This document shows, one piece after another, positions 1 through 10,531 of a DNA stretch of 64,000 bases. The DNA is taken from assembly GCF_043290135.1 (NCBI RefSeq), contig NC_134702.1, forward strand, positions 74,952,417 to 75,016,416, written 5' to 3'. Both the position numbers and the translations under genes were made by a program. Origin of the DNA: Rhipicephalus microplus (Eukaryota > Arthropoda > Arachnida > Ixodida > Ixodidae). A model generated the notes under the pieces. The model saw nothing but the letters and a program-made list of their open reading frames with translations, did not search any database and was not told where the DNA came from. Each line of letters starts with the position of its first letter. Position 1 is the stretch's first letter.

Positions 1-396
1 GAAAGTTCGTGCGGTCGTGTGTCTTGTTGTCCTGTTATAAATTTATACAGCCATAGGCTATAGCTGCAGACTAGTTCACCTGGCTTGTAACACTGTAAGT
101 CATGTTTAGAAATCATGAAATACCTTGTATTTATTTGTAAATTAGTCAAACAAGCTTCTTTTAATCAACTTTTATTGAAACCTATTCCTAAATATTTTGG
201 ACTGTGGCAGATTTTTTTTGCACAATGACTGTTGAAGTATTTGTCCATTTTTTTCATAATGGCCACATGGCATTGAATCTGAATAGTTGATTATAACGTA
301 TGCTGTCATTGTTTTTCATTGTTTTAGCTTGCATTTATGTTATACTGCTGTGCTTAGAACTTATTTTGAGGTGTTTATTTTTATTCACGTATTCAG
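1..396. other. AT-rich sequence, no gene seen
   Basis: AT-rich DNA with T runs. It would be intron if the exon starting at 397 is real. I see no repeat family or RNA gene in it. Confidence 0.4.
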
Positions 397-681
397 GTGT
401 ATGAAAAAGCTCAGCGTTTCATCAAGACGTGGCTGTTGAAGTTTGTTGGCCTCGATGGAGGTCAGGAAAGGCACTTCACACATGTGTTCATAGATTTGAA
501 GCCCGATGGCTGCTGCCCCTCAGAGCAGGAATCTTCGAAAGCCTGTGATGGTTGGTTTCCTCCCATTCGCTGCTTGCAGGACCCTGGGCAGCTCACCGTC
601 ATTGCCTCATCTCCTGCTGAAGCCTCTAAATCCCCCACCTCTGCTGCCCTGGCCAGCCGTATGCCCATCGGGCCTTGCTGA
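397..681 (+). CDS. Candidate terminal exon, unrecognised protein
   Basis: An open stretch of 94 codons begins directly after a good splice acceptor (pyrimidine-rich run ending attcag at 391-396) and runs to a TGA at 679-681. The first codon is GTG, so this reads better as a 3' exon than as a gene with its own start. The first half has a mixed, protein-like composition (WLLKFVGLDGG, HFTHVFIDLKPDG). The second half is rich in Ser, Ala and Pro. No clear AATAAA lies close downstream. I do not recognise the family. It could be the end of a host gene whose earlier exons lie outside the window, or a chance ORF. Confidence 0.35.
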   Translation: MYEKAQRFIKTWLLKFVGLDGGQERHFTHVFIDLKPDGCCPSEQESSKACDGWFPPIRCLQDPGQLTVIASSPAEASKSPTSAALASRMPIGPC

Positions 682-1199
682 TTTCGCCTCCTTGTTTGTG
701 CTGCATTACTGAACAGCAGTAACTTGAAAAGCTCAACTGAAATAATAATGGTCTGGCTTTGTATATCTAGAAATAGAGTTACAAAAATTGTGTTCTTGTA
801 TTCTTATTTCGAGATTGCATGTGTGCGGAATATTTGCACCGAGCAGCTAACTTAGTTATAGTTTTTTTAGCTGATACTTGATGGAACAGCTTATGTCACA
901 ATTTCTTGCAAAAATGAGGACGAATGTATCGAGAAAACTAGAGCGTAACTAGAATTGTGCAGTCTTGTGCTCTACATGTGAGAAGGGTAATTAGCAATGC
1001 AAGAAAAAAGGCAAAAATGAATGATTTAGTGGAATCGTGTAGTGTTTCTGCACTAGTCATCCAGTGGTCAGTCGCCTTGAAGTAGTATACTACTCCGTGA
1101 AGCTCGTACGGGGCTGCTATAAGCTGCTAGGGGAAATTCTGGGGGCGTAATGTAAAGTTTACCTGCTAAGGAACGCCAGCAGTAAAAATCCAATTATAA
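682..1199. other. Non-coding, nothing recognised
   Basis: AT-rich sequence after the candidate exon at 397-681, with no supported gene, repeat or RNA. Confidence 0.4.
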
Positions 1200-1558
1200 T
1201 AACGGTGCAATATTGGCAAGCCAATGGTAGCCGATATTCGTCGTAAAGCGAATACTGGCGTAATACTGGCATTTCATTGGCAACAAAGTGGCCCGAGAAT
1301 GGTCCTATGCTGGATGTATGTTGGCAACTACGTCGGTGAAAGGACGGGTCTTCATTGGCATGTGTGGAGTGGACCAGCGTCGGCTGGATATTGGCAGATG
1401 AAACGGCAGAACGTCGGCCCCAGGTCGGCTTGAACATCGTTCCTACATCGGAAGAAGTTGCACTTTGCCGGGATGCCGAGCTTGGGCCAATATTGCGGCT
1501 GACGTTAGCCAATACGGGTCCAAGATCGGTCCAACGCCGGTGTGCTGCCGGGGGTTGA
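1200..1558. repeat. Degenerate TTGGC/CCAAT-motif repeat
   Basis: The motifs atattggc, atactggc and cattggca recur every 20-40 bp (near 1208, 1252, 1265, 1274, 1321, 1352, 1390). The block closes with the opposite-strand form gccaatattg near 1486 and gccaatac near 1507. The inverted ends suggest a satellite-like repeat or MITE whose ends match its internal motif. ORFs across it on both strands are low-complexity by-products. The block abuts the gag fragment at 1559, where homology with the second gag copy stops. Confidence 0.5.
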
Positions 1559-1905
1559 TCTGGCTCTGTCACCGAAGCTTTGGTGGTAGCAGCACGGACC
1601 ATTGATGTCTGGTCGCAGCGTTGAGGTGATGTTGCCGTCTTGGATTTTCGAATGGCGGAGCTCTTGCATCGAAATACGTTCAATGGAGTCGTTCAATGAA
1701 GGTAAGCCGTCTGTAGAAGTCCTCAGTAGGCACGCAAGCTTTGTAGTGTTCTGCGGTGTGACAATAGCCTAAGTGGTGGGCGACTGCCGCAAGAAGGCTT
1801 CACCGTCGCGGTAAGTAGTATAACCAAGTTCGTCGAGAGGTAGTCTGACCTGAGTCTGCTAAAATGCCTGGGTGTGCGGTGGGAGTCGTTGTAGCCAAAA
1901 GGATC
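1559..1905 (-). pseudogene. Ty3/gypsy gag fragment, copy A
   Basis: Read on the minus strand, this encodes a degenerate Ty3/gypsy-type Gag segment. An LQRLPPHTQAF block is followed by PLDELG and GEAFL, as in the C-terminal half of invertebrate gypsy Gag, then a CCYHQSFGDRAR block matching the YH..FGD.AR signature that precedes the protease in tick and insect elements. Frameshifts and stops make it non-functional. It is about 85-90% identical by eye to the segment at 2729-3080. The homology ends abruptly at 1559, where the TTGGC repeat begins, so the downstream protease part is missing here. Confidence 0.6.
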
Positions 1906-1977
1906 GCAGGAAAGAATCCTGGACTAGCATTTTAGGGGCGAAGCTCCTTAAGCCGTGGGTCGTGGGCCCGCGATTAA

Positions 1978-2000
1978 AGTAGTAGTAGTAGTAATGGTAT

Positions 2001-2032
<32 letters not shown>

Positions 2033-2033
2033 T
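1978..2033. repeat. (GTA)n microsatellite
   Basis: About 56 bp of GTA repeats with one interruption (atggtatt). It sits against the 3' end of a minus-strand SINE fragment, so on the SINE strand it is the CTA-type tail. It was probably seeded by that tail. Confidence 0.85.
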
Positions 2034-2096
2034 GTTGATATGTGGGGTTTACCGTCCCAAAACCACCATTTTATTATGAGAGACGCCGTAGTGTAG
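2034..2096 (-). mobile_element. tRNA-SINE (Ruka-like) 3' fragment
   Basis: This matches, on the minus strand, the last 60 bp of the complete SINE at 33611-33850: a tacggcgtctctcat block followed by a gggacggtaaaccccacat block. It is then cut off. The rest of the SINE is absent, and gypsy protease-like sequence lies beyond. Confidence 0.75.
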
Positions 2097-2099
2097 ATG

Positions 2100-2728
2100 G
2101 CTATGTGCATGTGCTTCAGGGCAAGGCGACGGTCACAGCGGAAAACACGGTGGCCTGAAGCGGCCCTGATGTAGACCACAGTGGTGTGCTGCACTTTGCG
2201 TGGTAGCCTACCGAACTGTGTCAAGCAGGAAAATATAGCGAGAATGACATGACATGGTGAGTGATTGTAGAGACTTAGTTTCTTGATGCTTGGCTGTTGG
2301 GCGGTCGTTCGCTGGCCTGGTATAGAATGTCCCATTGTCACGTTATTGAGCCGGTCGTTGTGGCAGTCCAGAAGGAGGTTGTAGTGGGCCAAAAATTATG
2401 AGCCGATGATTGACTCGGTGACGTTGGCAATGACAAAGTTCCAGTGAAAGTCACGGCATAAGTTTTTGAGCTTGATATGCAGGCGCAGCAAGTCTTACGT
2501 GTTTATTGTGGACCTGTTCAACGCGCTGAGTTCGAAAGGTGTCGGTGGGCAAGAACCTTGAAGGTGGGATCGCGGGCACTGAAAAAGTCAGAAGTGCTGT
2601 CAACCAGGTAACGCTAATTTGTAATTTAATCGGCGACGATGGCATGATGGCTTCCAGGTTGGCTGGTTGCGGCCGTTATATGAGCTGCCGTTGCTGTTTT
2701 CTGCATGTCCCATGGAACAGGGTGATCT
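2100..2728 (-). pseudogene. Ty3/gypsy protease-region relic
   Basis: Minus-strand frames read in order LVDSTSDFFSA (in the place of an aspartic-protease active site LVDTGS/AD), then FHWNFVIANVTESIIGS, then FLAHYNLLLDC. These match the protease core and post-protease motif of tick and insect Ty3/gypsy Pol. The active-site triad reads D-S-T rather than D-T/S-G, and frames shift between blocks, so it is dead. It lies directly downstream, in the same orientation, of the gag copy at 2729-3080, giving gag-protease order. No reverse transcriptase follows before the SINE fragment. Confidence 0.6.
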
Positions 2729-3080
2729 GGCTTTGTCACCGAAGCTTTCGTGGTAGCAGCACGGACCATTGATGTCTGGTTGCAGCGTTGAGGTGATGTT
2801 GCCGTCTTAGATTTTCGAATGGCGGCACTCTTTCATCGAAATACGTTCACTCAGGTGTCGTTCAATGAAGGTACGCCGTCGGTCGTTGTCCTCAATAGGC
2901 ACGCAAGCTTTGTAGTGTTCAGCGGTGTGGCAATAGCCTAAAAGGTGGGCGACTGCCACAAGAAGGCCTCACCGACGCGGTTAGGAATATCACCAAGTTC
3001 GTAGAGAGGTAGTTTGACCTGGGCCCGCTGAAATGCCTGGGTGTGCGGTGGGAGTCGTTGTAGCCAAAACGATCGCAGGA
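2729..3080 (-). pseudogene. Ty3/gypsy gag fragment, copy B
   Basis: This is the second copy of the gag segment at 1559-1905, with the same LQRLP, PLDEL, GEAFL and YH.SFGD.AR blocks on the minus strand plus several differences and indels. Unlike copy A it runs on into the protease relic at 2100-2728, so it keeps the natural gag-pro order and is probably the parental arrangement. Stops and frameshifts prevent translation. Confidence 0.6.
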
Positions 3081-3149
3081 AACAATACTGGACTAGCATT
3101 TTAGGGGCGAAGCTCCTTAAGCCGTGGGTAGTGGGTCCGTGATTTATTT

Positions 3150-3156
3150 AGTAGTT

Positions 3157-3190
<34 letters not shown>
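3150..3190. repeat. (GTA)n microsatellite
   Basis: About 40 bp of GTA repeats (one TTG variant) directly joined to the 3' end of the minus-strand SINE at 3191-3425. Same arrangement as at 1978-2096. Confidence 0.85.
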
Positions 3191-3425
3191 ATTGATATGT
3201 GGGGTTTACCGTTCCAAAACCACCATTTCATTATGAAAGACGCCGTATTGGAGGACTCCAGAAACTTTGACCACCTGGGGTTGTTTACGTGCACCCAAAT
3301 CTAAGCACACAGGCCTGCAGCAATTTCGCCTCCATCGAAGATGCAGCTGCCGTAGCCGGGAGTCAATTACATGACCGGTGGGTCAGAAGCCGAATACCTT
3401 AGCCACCAGACCACCGCGGCGAGGC
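3191..3425 (-). mobile_element. tRNA-derived SINE (Ruka-like), minus strand
   Basis: This is the reverse complement of the family at 22240 and 33611. The gccgcggtggtctggtggct head with A-box-like sequence lies at the high-coordinate end; then come a degraded B-box region, the acgt..aacaaccccaggtggtc core and the taaaccccacatatcaat tail. The tail is followed by (CTA)n on the SINE strand. The B box is mutated compared with the other copies, so it is probably an old copy. No clear target duplication can be read because one flank is microsatellite. Confidence 0.8.
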
Positions 3426-3653
3426 GTATTAGTAGTAATAGGTAGACACCTCTACGGCCTGACTAGAGGAGCCGCACTCGCGCACTCTTTTGAATTGAGA
3501 TGGACATGCGCACGCTAACCATAAATAAAAAGATAGTTCTTTTTGGTGGAATAACCTACAGCGACGAGTATCGGTGACTTAATTTCCAATAATATTTGCC
3601 TTGAATTTGATGCTTAATAAAAAAAAAATAGGAACAGGAGGACGGGCTTTGAG
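3426..3653. other. Non-coding, nothing recognised
   Basis: Sequence between the SINE and the minisatellite-bearing repeat. It has an A9 run near 3620 and no supported gene. Confidence 0.4.
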
Positions 3654-4205
3654 CACTATCTGACCAGAAAAGGCTGCCACGTTAAACTCTCAGGGCGTAA
3701 CCTTCTTGATTTAAGCGAAGCTTAGCGAGGGTTGGGCCACAGTGCCATAAACTAGCGGTAGTGAAAGGTGATCTGGAGTGCGCGCGTGTCACTCTTCTAG
3801 TCCAGCGGTACTACGTCTCGATAAGTACTTAAATTGTCCGCTGGACGACGGTACTTTCATAGGATGAATATATGATAAAAAGATGCGAGATGACGGTACT
3901 TGGAGTGCTCACTAGATGTACGATTGGATGGACAGACGCACGGACAGAGAGAAAGACAGATGCATGGACAGACGCATGGACGTATGAACGCACGGTGGGA
4001 CGGTTGCATAGACGGACGGACGGATGGACACACGGACCGACGCACGAACAGACGCACGACGAGATGAACGAATGCTTGGACAGTCACACACACGGGCGCA
4101 TAGACGGACGGAAGCAAGAATGAACGGATGAACGGAAGTGCAGACAGACTGACGGATGCTCCACCCCACTCATCATCATGCACTCCGTCGATATGCTGTG
4201 ATTTA
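3654..4205 (+). repeat. Dispersed repeat with internal minisatellite, copy 1
   Basis: This block is collinear with 62739-63265 in the same orientation. Shared parts in order are a ctatctgac..gaaa..gctacgtta segment, a gcgtaacct segment, an aatatatgat.aaaagatgcg segment, a diverged GGACG-rich tandem array, and a closing gatatgctg segment. The array differs in detail between copies while the flanks align. This indicates one interspersed family with a rapidly changing core. The Arg/Ser/Cys/Val-rich ORFs across it are by-products of the array. Confidence 0.7.
3926..4135. repeat. GGACG(N)-type degenerate minisatellite
   Basis: Units of about 8-12 bp built on ggacagacgca / gacggacggatg. They are irregular, with transitions between C and T and spacers such as catgga. 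No ORF here should be taken as a gene. Confidence 0.8.
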
Positions 4206-6540
4206 TTTTCTGTTGGCGAATCAGTAACGGTTAGGTGTTTATGGTGCACTGTTGTGACGTGCAATTCGCAATACTTTACGGCCAGTGAATTATCACGCAG
4301 AAAAGTAGTTAAAGCAGCTATACAAGACGACAAGAAAATTTGAATAAAGTGTATAGCGAGTCTTAGAACGTATTTTCCTTGCACCAAGGAATGGTTCTCC
4401 AATCACATTGTAAGTTTAATTTTGTTGGTTGTCGTATGCTTGCAGTACTTTGCCGTTTCGCCATTTAACATGTGATGTACCTGTTCCGCTAATAGCGGAG
4501 CTTCCCAGGGACGAATAGATTAGACCCGTGGGCTCAAAGTAAAGTATATGTGAGAGCAACGTAGGAAGTTGTTTATCTCAAATATTTAACGAACATAGAG
4601 AACATTTTGTTCTTGTGCACAAGGATAGAAGCCCATGTCTGTTCAAAATTTATGCTATCTCTTCAATTGCGTATTTTGGAAGTGGACTTACTTTATTTAA
4701 CTACGGTTTTCTTCCATTTACACTATTGGCATTGCAGTACCTCGTAATTTGAATTCACCGCAATGGTGATTTGCTTTTGTGCTGTCATGACCTCTTCTGT
4801 CTATAAACAATTCACTGGTCAATTACCTAAGTTAGTCTTAAACGAGAAAGAACGAACTTCCGATCCATAGGTAGGGCCACGGACGGATGAGTCATTGCAC
4901 TTTCTTAAGTTACAATATGAAGGTTAAAATCCTTATCTCAGTGCTCTAAAGTTTAAAATAGAATGTTACAGTTAATGTAAACTTTATGCTAGAGGAAAAT
5001 AAAGCAAACACACAAATTGAATCGTTGTAACAGCCGTGTAACTTATAAAATTAGAGCTTACTTGTCATTCGCACCTTTCGCAAACGTTACAATGCTTTTG
5101 GTTTGCTTCACGGTGATATCATATAATCCATATCAACGTGATGTTTGTGAATGAAATATGTCACTTAAAGTTGTGTGGATTCCGGTGTTTTACACTCACG
5201 TTTTGAATAGCTTTAAAAAGGAAAAAAAAGGCCTGGATTCTCAAACAATAACAATAGGCGAAAATCGCTAATTTGTCGCCTTTGGCGTGCGCAGACTAGC
5301 TGTTCGCAATTCCCTCGAACAATAAATTGCACCCTCCGCGATTCAAAACGGTACCAAAAAGATTCTCAACCCTTTTGTTAGCACAGAAATGGATTGGACT
5401 TTAGGACGTACAGCCCGTGTCACTTTAACCAGAAGAAGTCACAAGCTGCACCAAATAATTGCTTAGACCACTGAGTGCGAAGTTTTCATCACCTTATTAC
5501 AAACCATTTATATTAACATATCAATTTCACCTTCACTACTATGTATCAAGAATGCTTTGTGAAATCCTGGTTGTGCTACAGAACTCTGCATGAAATAGAA
5601 TCGACACTCCGAGGTAGCACGTACCAAACCCAATTGGTGGATTTGCCGCTGTAGTAAGTCACTGGTAATAAGTGCCATCGCTGTGGCAGGGAACATATGT
5701 TTAATGACGTGATGATTTGGAAACGCATTAGGCCGTCTTCATTACTTGCGCACTAAAGAACGCGGAAACTACTTCTTCAACGGGACACCCAGCGTTGTTG
5801 TGACTTTACGCGTGTTGCAGGTTTGATCAGAACAATCGAAACATGAATAATGCACAGGTATGCTTTTTGCAACTTATTCAACGATGCGAAAATATACGAG
5901 AACTTTTGCACCGTCGACGACGTTGCGAAGTTCGTCGAACGATTTTGTGCGGAGAGCGCCGGTGAAGTAATGAAGTCAACGCAAAGCAATGGATTGTGAC
6001 CGTTACTACATGTTTCATCGCTTCAACCGCATCACTTCGCTGGTAGAGCATGTTGAAAGCAATAGACACTGCATATTATCCAGATTATTGCGCTTCATGA
6101 AATGCGCAAGAAAAAGTACGCTTTTAGTTTTACATCTCTCGAGAATATTACATAATTATTTCACTTTATATGACCTAAATGCGCAAAGAAGTAACGCACG
6201 AAGGGACGTAAAGTGCAGCTCACTCCTTGCGAGTTACTTTCAGTGGTTTAATGATCTTTTATATCCAGTGGAAAACTCTCGTCTGAATGATGTCTCAACA
6301 TCACACATTACTTCTAAAAGCAATACTACGGATGACCTGCACCAGCTGACTTTGACCTCTTCTGGTTACCGTTTTTCTAACTAGAAAGGCCCATCGACGC
6401 GGTGAACGGATAATTTTCTTTAGGAGTGAAGCTTCTTTTACCGGCATACCGCTATCACCATCATCACCGGTTGAAGCTGCCTGCAACAGAGATGTGGTGG
6501 CGATGCAAAAAGAAAAAAAAAAAATTGGCAGATGCCACGT
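4206..6540. other. Non-coding stretch of 2.3 kb, no supported gene
   Basis: I see no domain, splice-consistent exon chain, RNA gene or clear element. Possible weak ORFs (for example 5989-6384 plus, 5508-5696 minus) have no recognisable motif. A short hairpin (ccgctaatagcgg near 4486) and a hairpin-family match near 6420 are the only patterns noted. Confidence 0.45.
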
Positions 6541-6888
6541 ACGATAGGAATCGCAGTTATGCGAAGCACGAATGAGGAAAGTTTATGTCACTTTAAATTC
6601 AGCACAACGTTACTAGGCGGATGTATATCATGCCGTACATGACTTCCATATCACAATTAACAGGTTTGGACGCGTCATTTCCCTTCGCGTCTATTCGAAT
6701 CAGGTGATACAAAATTTGGTATATGTGGAGCTTGCGAAACGCCCACGAGCGTGCTATGAGCGTAGCATGTAGTCATGGTGTACATGACAGGGATACCATG
6801 ACTATCAGGGCGTACGAGCCACTTGCCTTCGTCGTATATTCACGTCACGCGATACAAAATTTGGTGTATGTTTAGTTAGCGAAACGGC
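6541..6888. repeat. About 145-bp satellite, left part
   Basis: At least two diverged monomers carry gcatgtagtcatg, acatgac, catgactat, ttgccttcgtcg, cacgtca, gatacaaaatttggt and agcgaaacgg in fixed order. This is the same family as 12616-13740. The last monomer starts at 6767 and is interrupted at 6888. Adding the 23 bp at 12616-12638 gives 145 bp, the normal unit length, so the array was continuous before the LINE inserted. Confidence 0.8.
6876..6888. repeat. Target-site duplication, left copy
   Basis: ttagcgaaacggc, matching ttagcgaagcggc at 12603-12615 with one mismatch. The pair brackets the LINE. Confidence 0.85.
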
Positions 6889-6974
6889 GGTGGTGGTGGT
6901 AAAAAACTTTATTTCAGAAAAAGTCTACTAGAGTGTGCCGACGTGGCCCATCGGCGTGCTAGAGTGGCAAGACC

Positions 6975-9900
6975 CTATTCCGGGACGCCAGTGGAGCTGA
7001 AAGCTGCCCGTGCGCGCTCCACCAAGGAGCGTTGTGCAGCCAAGGTAGAGCAGCCGAGCAGGTGTTCCTCCCAAGCCTCTCTAGTTGGGATAGGAAAAGG
7101 GGATGAGAAAGAAACGGGATTAACTGGGCACAATGCTACGACGTGATATGTGTCGGCGAGGACATGACAGGTCGAGCAGGTGCCATTGATTTCCGGCAAA
7201 AAGTGCCTGGCGACCGCCGGACTGATAAAGGTGTTCGTCTGCAGGCGGCGTAGCAGTCGTTCGTCCGCTTTCTCCAAACCGCGTGCGGGGTCCGGGTAGA
7301 GGCGGCGCGAAGCCCGGTAATAAGCCAAAATTTCGCGAAAGCGCGTCAGGTTGGTATTGCCAGATTCCGTCTCGGGACATGGAGGGGCAACGGCCCGGAC
7401 AGAAGAAGCGCGGGCAGCGGCATTTGCCGCCTCGTTGCCGGGCAGGCCCGAGTGGCCTGGGGTCCAGACTATACGAATAGGATGAGGGTTAAAGCGCCAA
7501 GAGGGTGCCTGTAGTAGGCTAGCCGCCAGCGGGGCAATGGAACCCTGAAGGTACTGAGAACAGGCCGAGCACGAGTCCGTCAGGATGGTGCGTGAGGCAG
7601 GGTGAGAGGCGGCCAAAGCTATGGCAACCTCTTCAGCGTGCGTTACTGTGTCTGCTCGAAAGGAGAGGCCATCTACGTGTTTGCCCTCTGTAATCACGGC
7701 AGCCGTGAAGTGACCCGACGGGGAGGGACCCGAGACGTCTACGTAGAAAACACCAGGACGATCGGAGTGTCGCGTATGAAGGGCCGCGGCGCGTGCTAGT
7801 CTACGGCCAGGATGGAGGTCGGGGTTCATACTACGGGGTAGAGGTTCCACCCATAGCTTTTGATGCCAGAGCTCTGGTACCGGCTGCAGAGGGTCTTCGT
7901 CAGATATCGGGTTAAGGCCAAGTCTGTGTGGAAGACGGCGCCCTGAAGGCGTCTGCGACAGTCGTTAACGCGATGAGCTTCGCGCATCTCTGCAAAGGTG
8001 TTGTGTACCCCCAGAGCCGCGAATCGGCTGTTGGAAGTTGCAATAGGTAGGTCCAGAGCGCGTTTGTATACTGAACGAAGAAGAACGCCCAGCTGGTGCA
8101 CGTGTCGACGACGCAGGCGAAGGTAAGGCAAAGCGTAGAGGACGCGACTGGTCACAAACGCGTGGGCCAATCGGAGGGACTGAAACCCGCGGAGGCCGCC
8201 GCGCTTGGTAGAAACTCGCCGTATCACGCGGCTCACCTGTTCGCTGGTGCGTCTGAGGCCTGCTATTGTGCCCTTTGGATCCAAGGACGATGTGAGGTGA
8301 AGGCCAAGAACCCGAATATTTTGCACTGACGCGACGGGCCCGGACGGAAAAAAAAATTTGAGGCGGCGGTAGCGGAGAGACTGAAAGAAGAGCCGATTTA
8401 GCTGGAGAGCACTCCAGGCCGCATGAACCTGCGTAGGTGTCCACCAGAAGGGCAGCCTTTTGCAGGCGTTCTTCGATTTGCGCTAAGGAGACGGTGTTGG
8501 TCCAGATTGTGATATCGTCCGTATATAGTGCGTGTTGTATTCCCTCGACCTCGCTTAGAAGAGAGGGGAGGTTCATCATCGCCAGGTTAAAAAGCAGAGG
8601 AAACAGGACTGCCCCTTGAGGTGTACTCTGCGTGCCTAATAAGTACTGGCCGTGTTCGGTAGAATTAAGGTGAATGAAGGCGGTGCAATGTGATAGAAAG
8701 GCGCGAACGTAGTTGAAAGTCTTCTGCCCGCCGTTTTTGGTAGACAGGTTAGTGAGTATAGTGCTGTGTTTGACGTTGTCGAACGCCCCGCGGAGATCGA
8801 GAGCGAGCACGGCTTTATCGTTATGGCACATAGTAGTCGGCTCTATGATATCGTATTGAAGCTGGAGCAGAACGTCCTGCGCCGACAGAAGCGGGCGAAA
8901 GCCAAACATCGTGTCGGCAAAGGTGCTCCTGGCCTCGAAGTAGGCGGAAAGGCGTTCGCGAACCATGGTTTCCATGAGTTTGCCTGCGCAAGACGTAAGT
9001 GAGATGAGTCTCAGTGCCTCAATACTAACGGACTTTGCCGATTTGAGAATGAATGTCACGACCAATGTGGTTCATTCCGTTGGAAGCGGAGAGCCGTCCC
9101 ATATCAAATTTATAAGGTGGAGTAGCGAGAGGTGTGCTTGGTCGGGAAGATTTGCCAGGAGCGATACTGTGATTCCGTCGCGTCCAGGGGCCGTGCCCCG
9201 TCGCATTTTCGTGAGTGCAAATCGTAAATCAGAAAGTGTGTATGGGGCGTCGAAGTCAGTGTTCGGCGCACCGGAATACGTATATGCTGGGCCTGCGGAA
9301 TCAATTGTGCGGCAGATGTAGCGGTCACAAAGTTCTCGCGCGAGTTCATCCGTAGTGCCCTGAAAGGCATGCAGAACACGGTGGTGCTGGCGTTGCGTTT
9401 CTCCCCTGGTGGTGGAGGGATCGAGAAGGCTTCTAAAGAGTCGCCACGCACTCTTAGAGCTCATCTGGTTTGCAGCCTTCGAACAGGTGTGTGCCCAGTT
9501 AGCATCGGAAAGTTGTGCGGGGCTATGCCGCCGCCTCTGCAGTGAGCGCCTCAATGCGAGCGCGAAGTTTCCGATTAAGTTTGTTGCGTTTCCAGCGCCT
9601 TATGAGCCCGTGGCGAGCGTGCCAAAGATGTAGGAGGTGTGGATCAATTGCAGGAGTCAAATTAGTGGTTGCAAGGGTGCGAGTTTTCGCTTGTTTCATA
9701 TGGAGAGCGTATGACGCCCACGCTGCATATTCGGTCGAGGAAAGGACGGCGGTGAATGGTTGCATTCTGAACTAAGTCCAATCGGTGAGACGGGCTTGGC
9801 CCCAGTGTTGGCGCATTTTCTGCCGTGGTGTGAACGAAATGCGGAGTAAAAAGTGATCGCTGCTTAGGGTTTCGCCTAAATTTCTCATGTAGCATCGCGG

Positions 9901-10514
9901 ATGTGACGGGTGAGGGAGAGGTCGGGGCATGTGTCTCGCGTGACCGAGTTGCCGGAACGTGTGGGTTGTGCCGGATCAGTAAGAAGCGTCAGGCTCAGCG
10001 AGGAAATAAGCTCCTTGAGCTCTCTGCCCCGGGCCTTCTCGTAGTGGTAACCCCAGTGAGGGCTGGGGGCATTAAAGTCCCCGACAATCACGAGTGGTTT
10101 TCGGGCCGTTATACGCAGCGCCCGATGGAAGAGATGCCCAAACGAAGCCATCGCAAGGCGAGGGGGACCGTACACGATTAAGATATGTATTGATGGTTGG
10201 CCCCTCTGCAGAGACAGCACTGATATCATGCAGTAGTCGTAAGGAAGATCCAGATCGAGGTCAATCTTTATCGCCGTGTAAGCTTTATGCACGAGGAGGC
10301 ATGTGGTGGGGCCACCTACATAGGAGCAGTATCCAGAAAGAAATGGAGCAGGGCCAGATTCTTGGAGCGCCAAGACGGCCGGCTGAGAGCCAAGTGAGCT
10401 GAGGAAAAGGGAAAGATGTGAACGCTTTCGCCTGTTCCCGAAGCCTCCAGGGTTCCAGTGTATGATCTCGAATTTAGACGCAATGTTTGAACGGGACGTA
10501 CGATTGGTAGCCAT
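6975..10514 (-). pseudogene. LINE ORF2 (endonuclease-RT-RNase H)
   Basis: Translation starts at the ATG at 10514 with an EEP endonuclease: IIHWNPGGFG, LALQESG, LVIVGDFNAPSPHWG, and after a frameshift near 9880 the SDH motif. Reverse transcriptase follows, with APGRDGIT, motif A LALDLRGAFDNV, motif B STPQGAVLFPLLFNL and motif C YTDD (YADD is usual). A second shift near 8330 leads to the thumb region (LGLHLTSSLDPKGT onward). A third near 7850 leads to RNase H (FYVDVSG, THAEEVAIALA, ILTDSCSA, VWTPGHSGLPGN) and a final Cys-His segment (CSTCHVLADTYHVVALC). There are at least four frameshifts and several stops, so it is inactive. Confidence 0.85.
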
Positions 10515-10531
10515 CGTGACTGTCTTAGGTT

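Noticed and set aside
3857..4402. 181-codon minus-strand ORF with Cys/Val/Arg/Ser repeats
   Set aside because: It is the translation of the GGACG-type minisatellite, and frames on the other strand are equally open.
5989..6384. 131-codon plus-strand gene
   Set aside because: No domain, no splice context, and composition like the flanking non-coding DNA.
8096..9321. Plus-strand ORFs opposite the first LINE
   Set aside because: Antisense by-products of GC-rich ORF2; the minus strand carries the recognisable endonuclease, RT and RNase H motifs.
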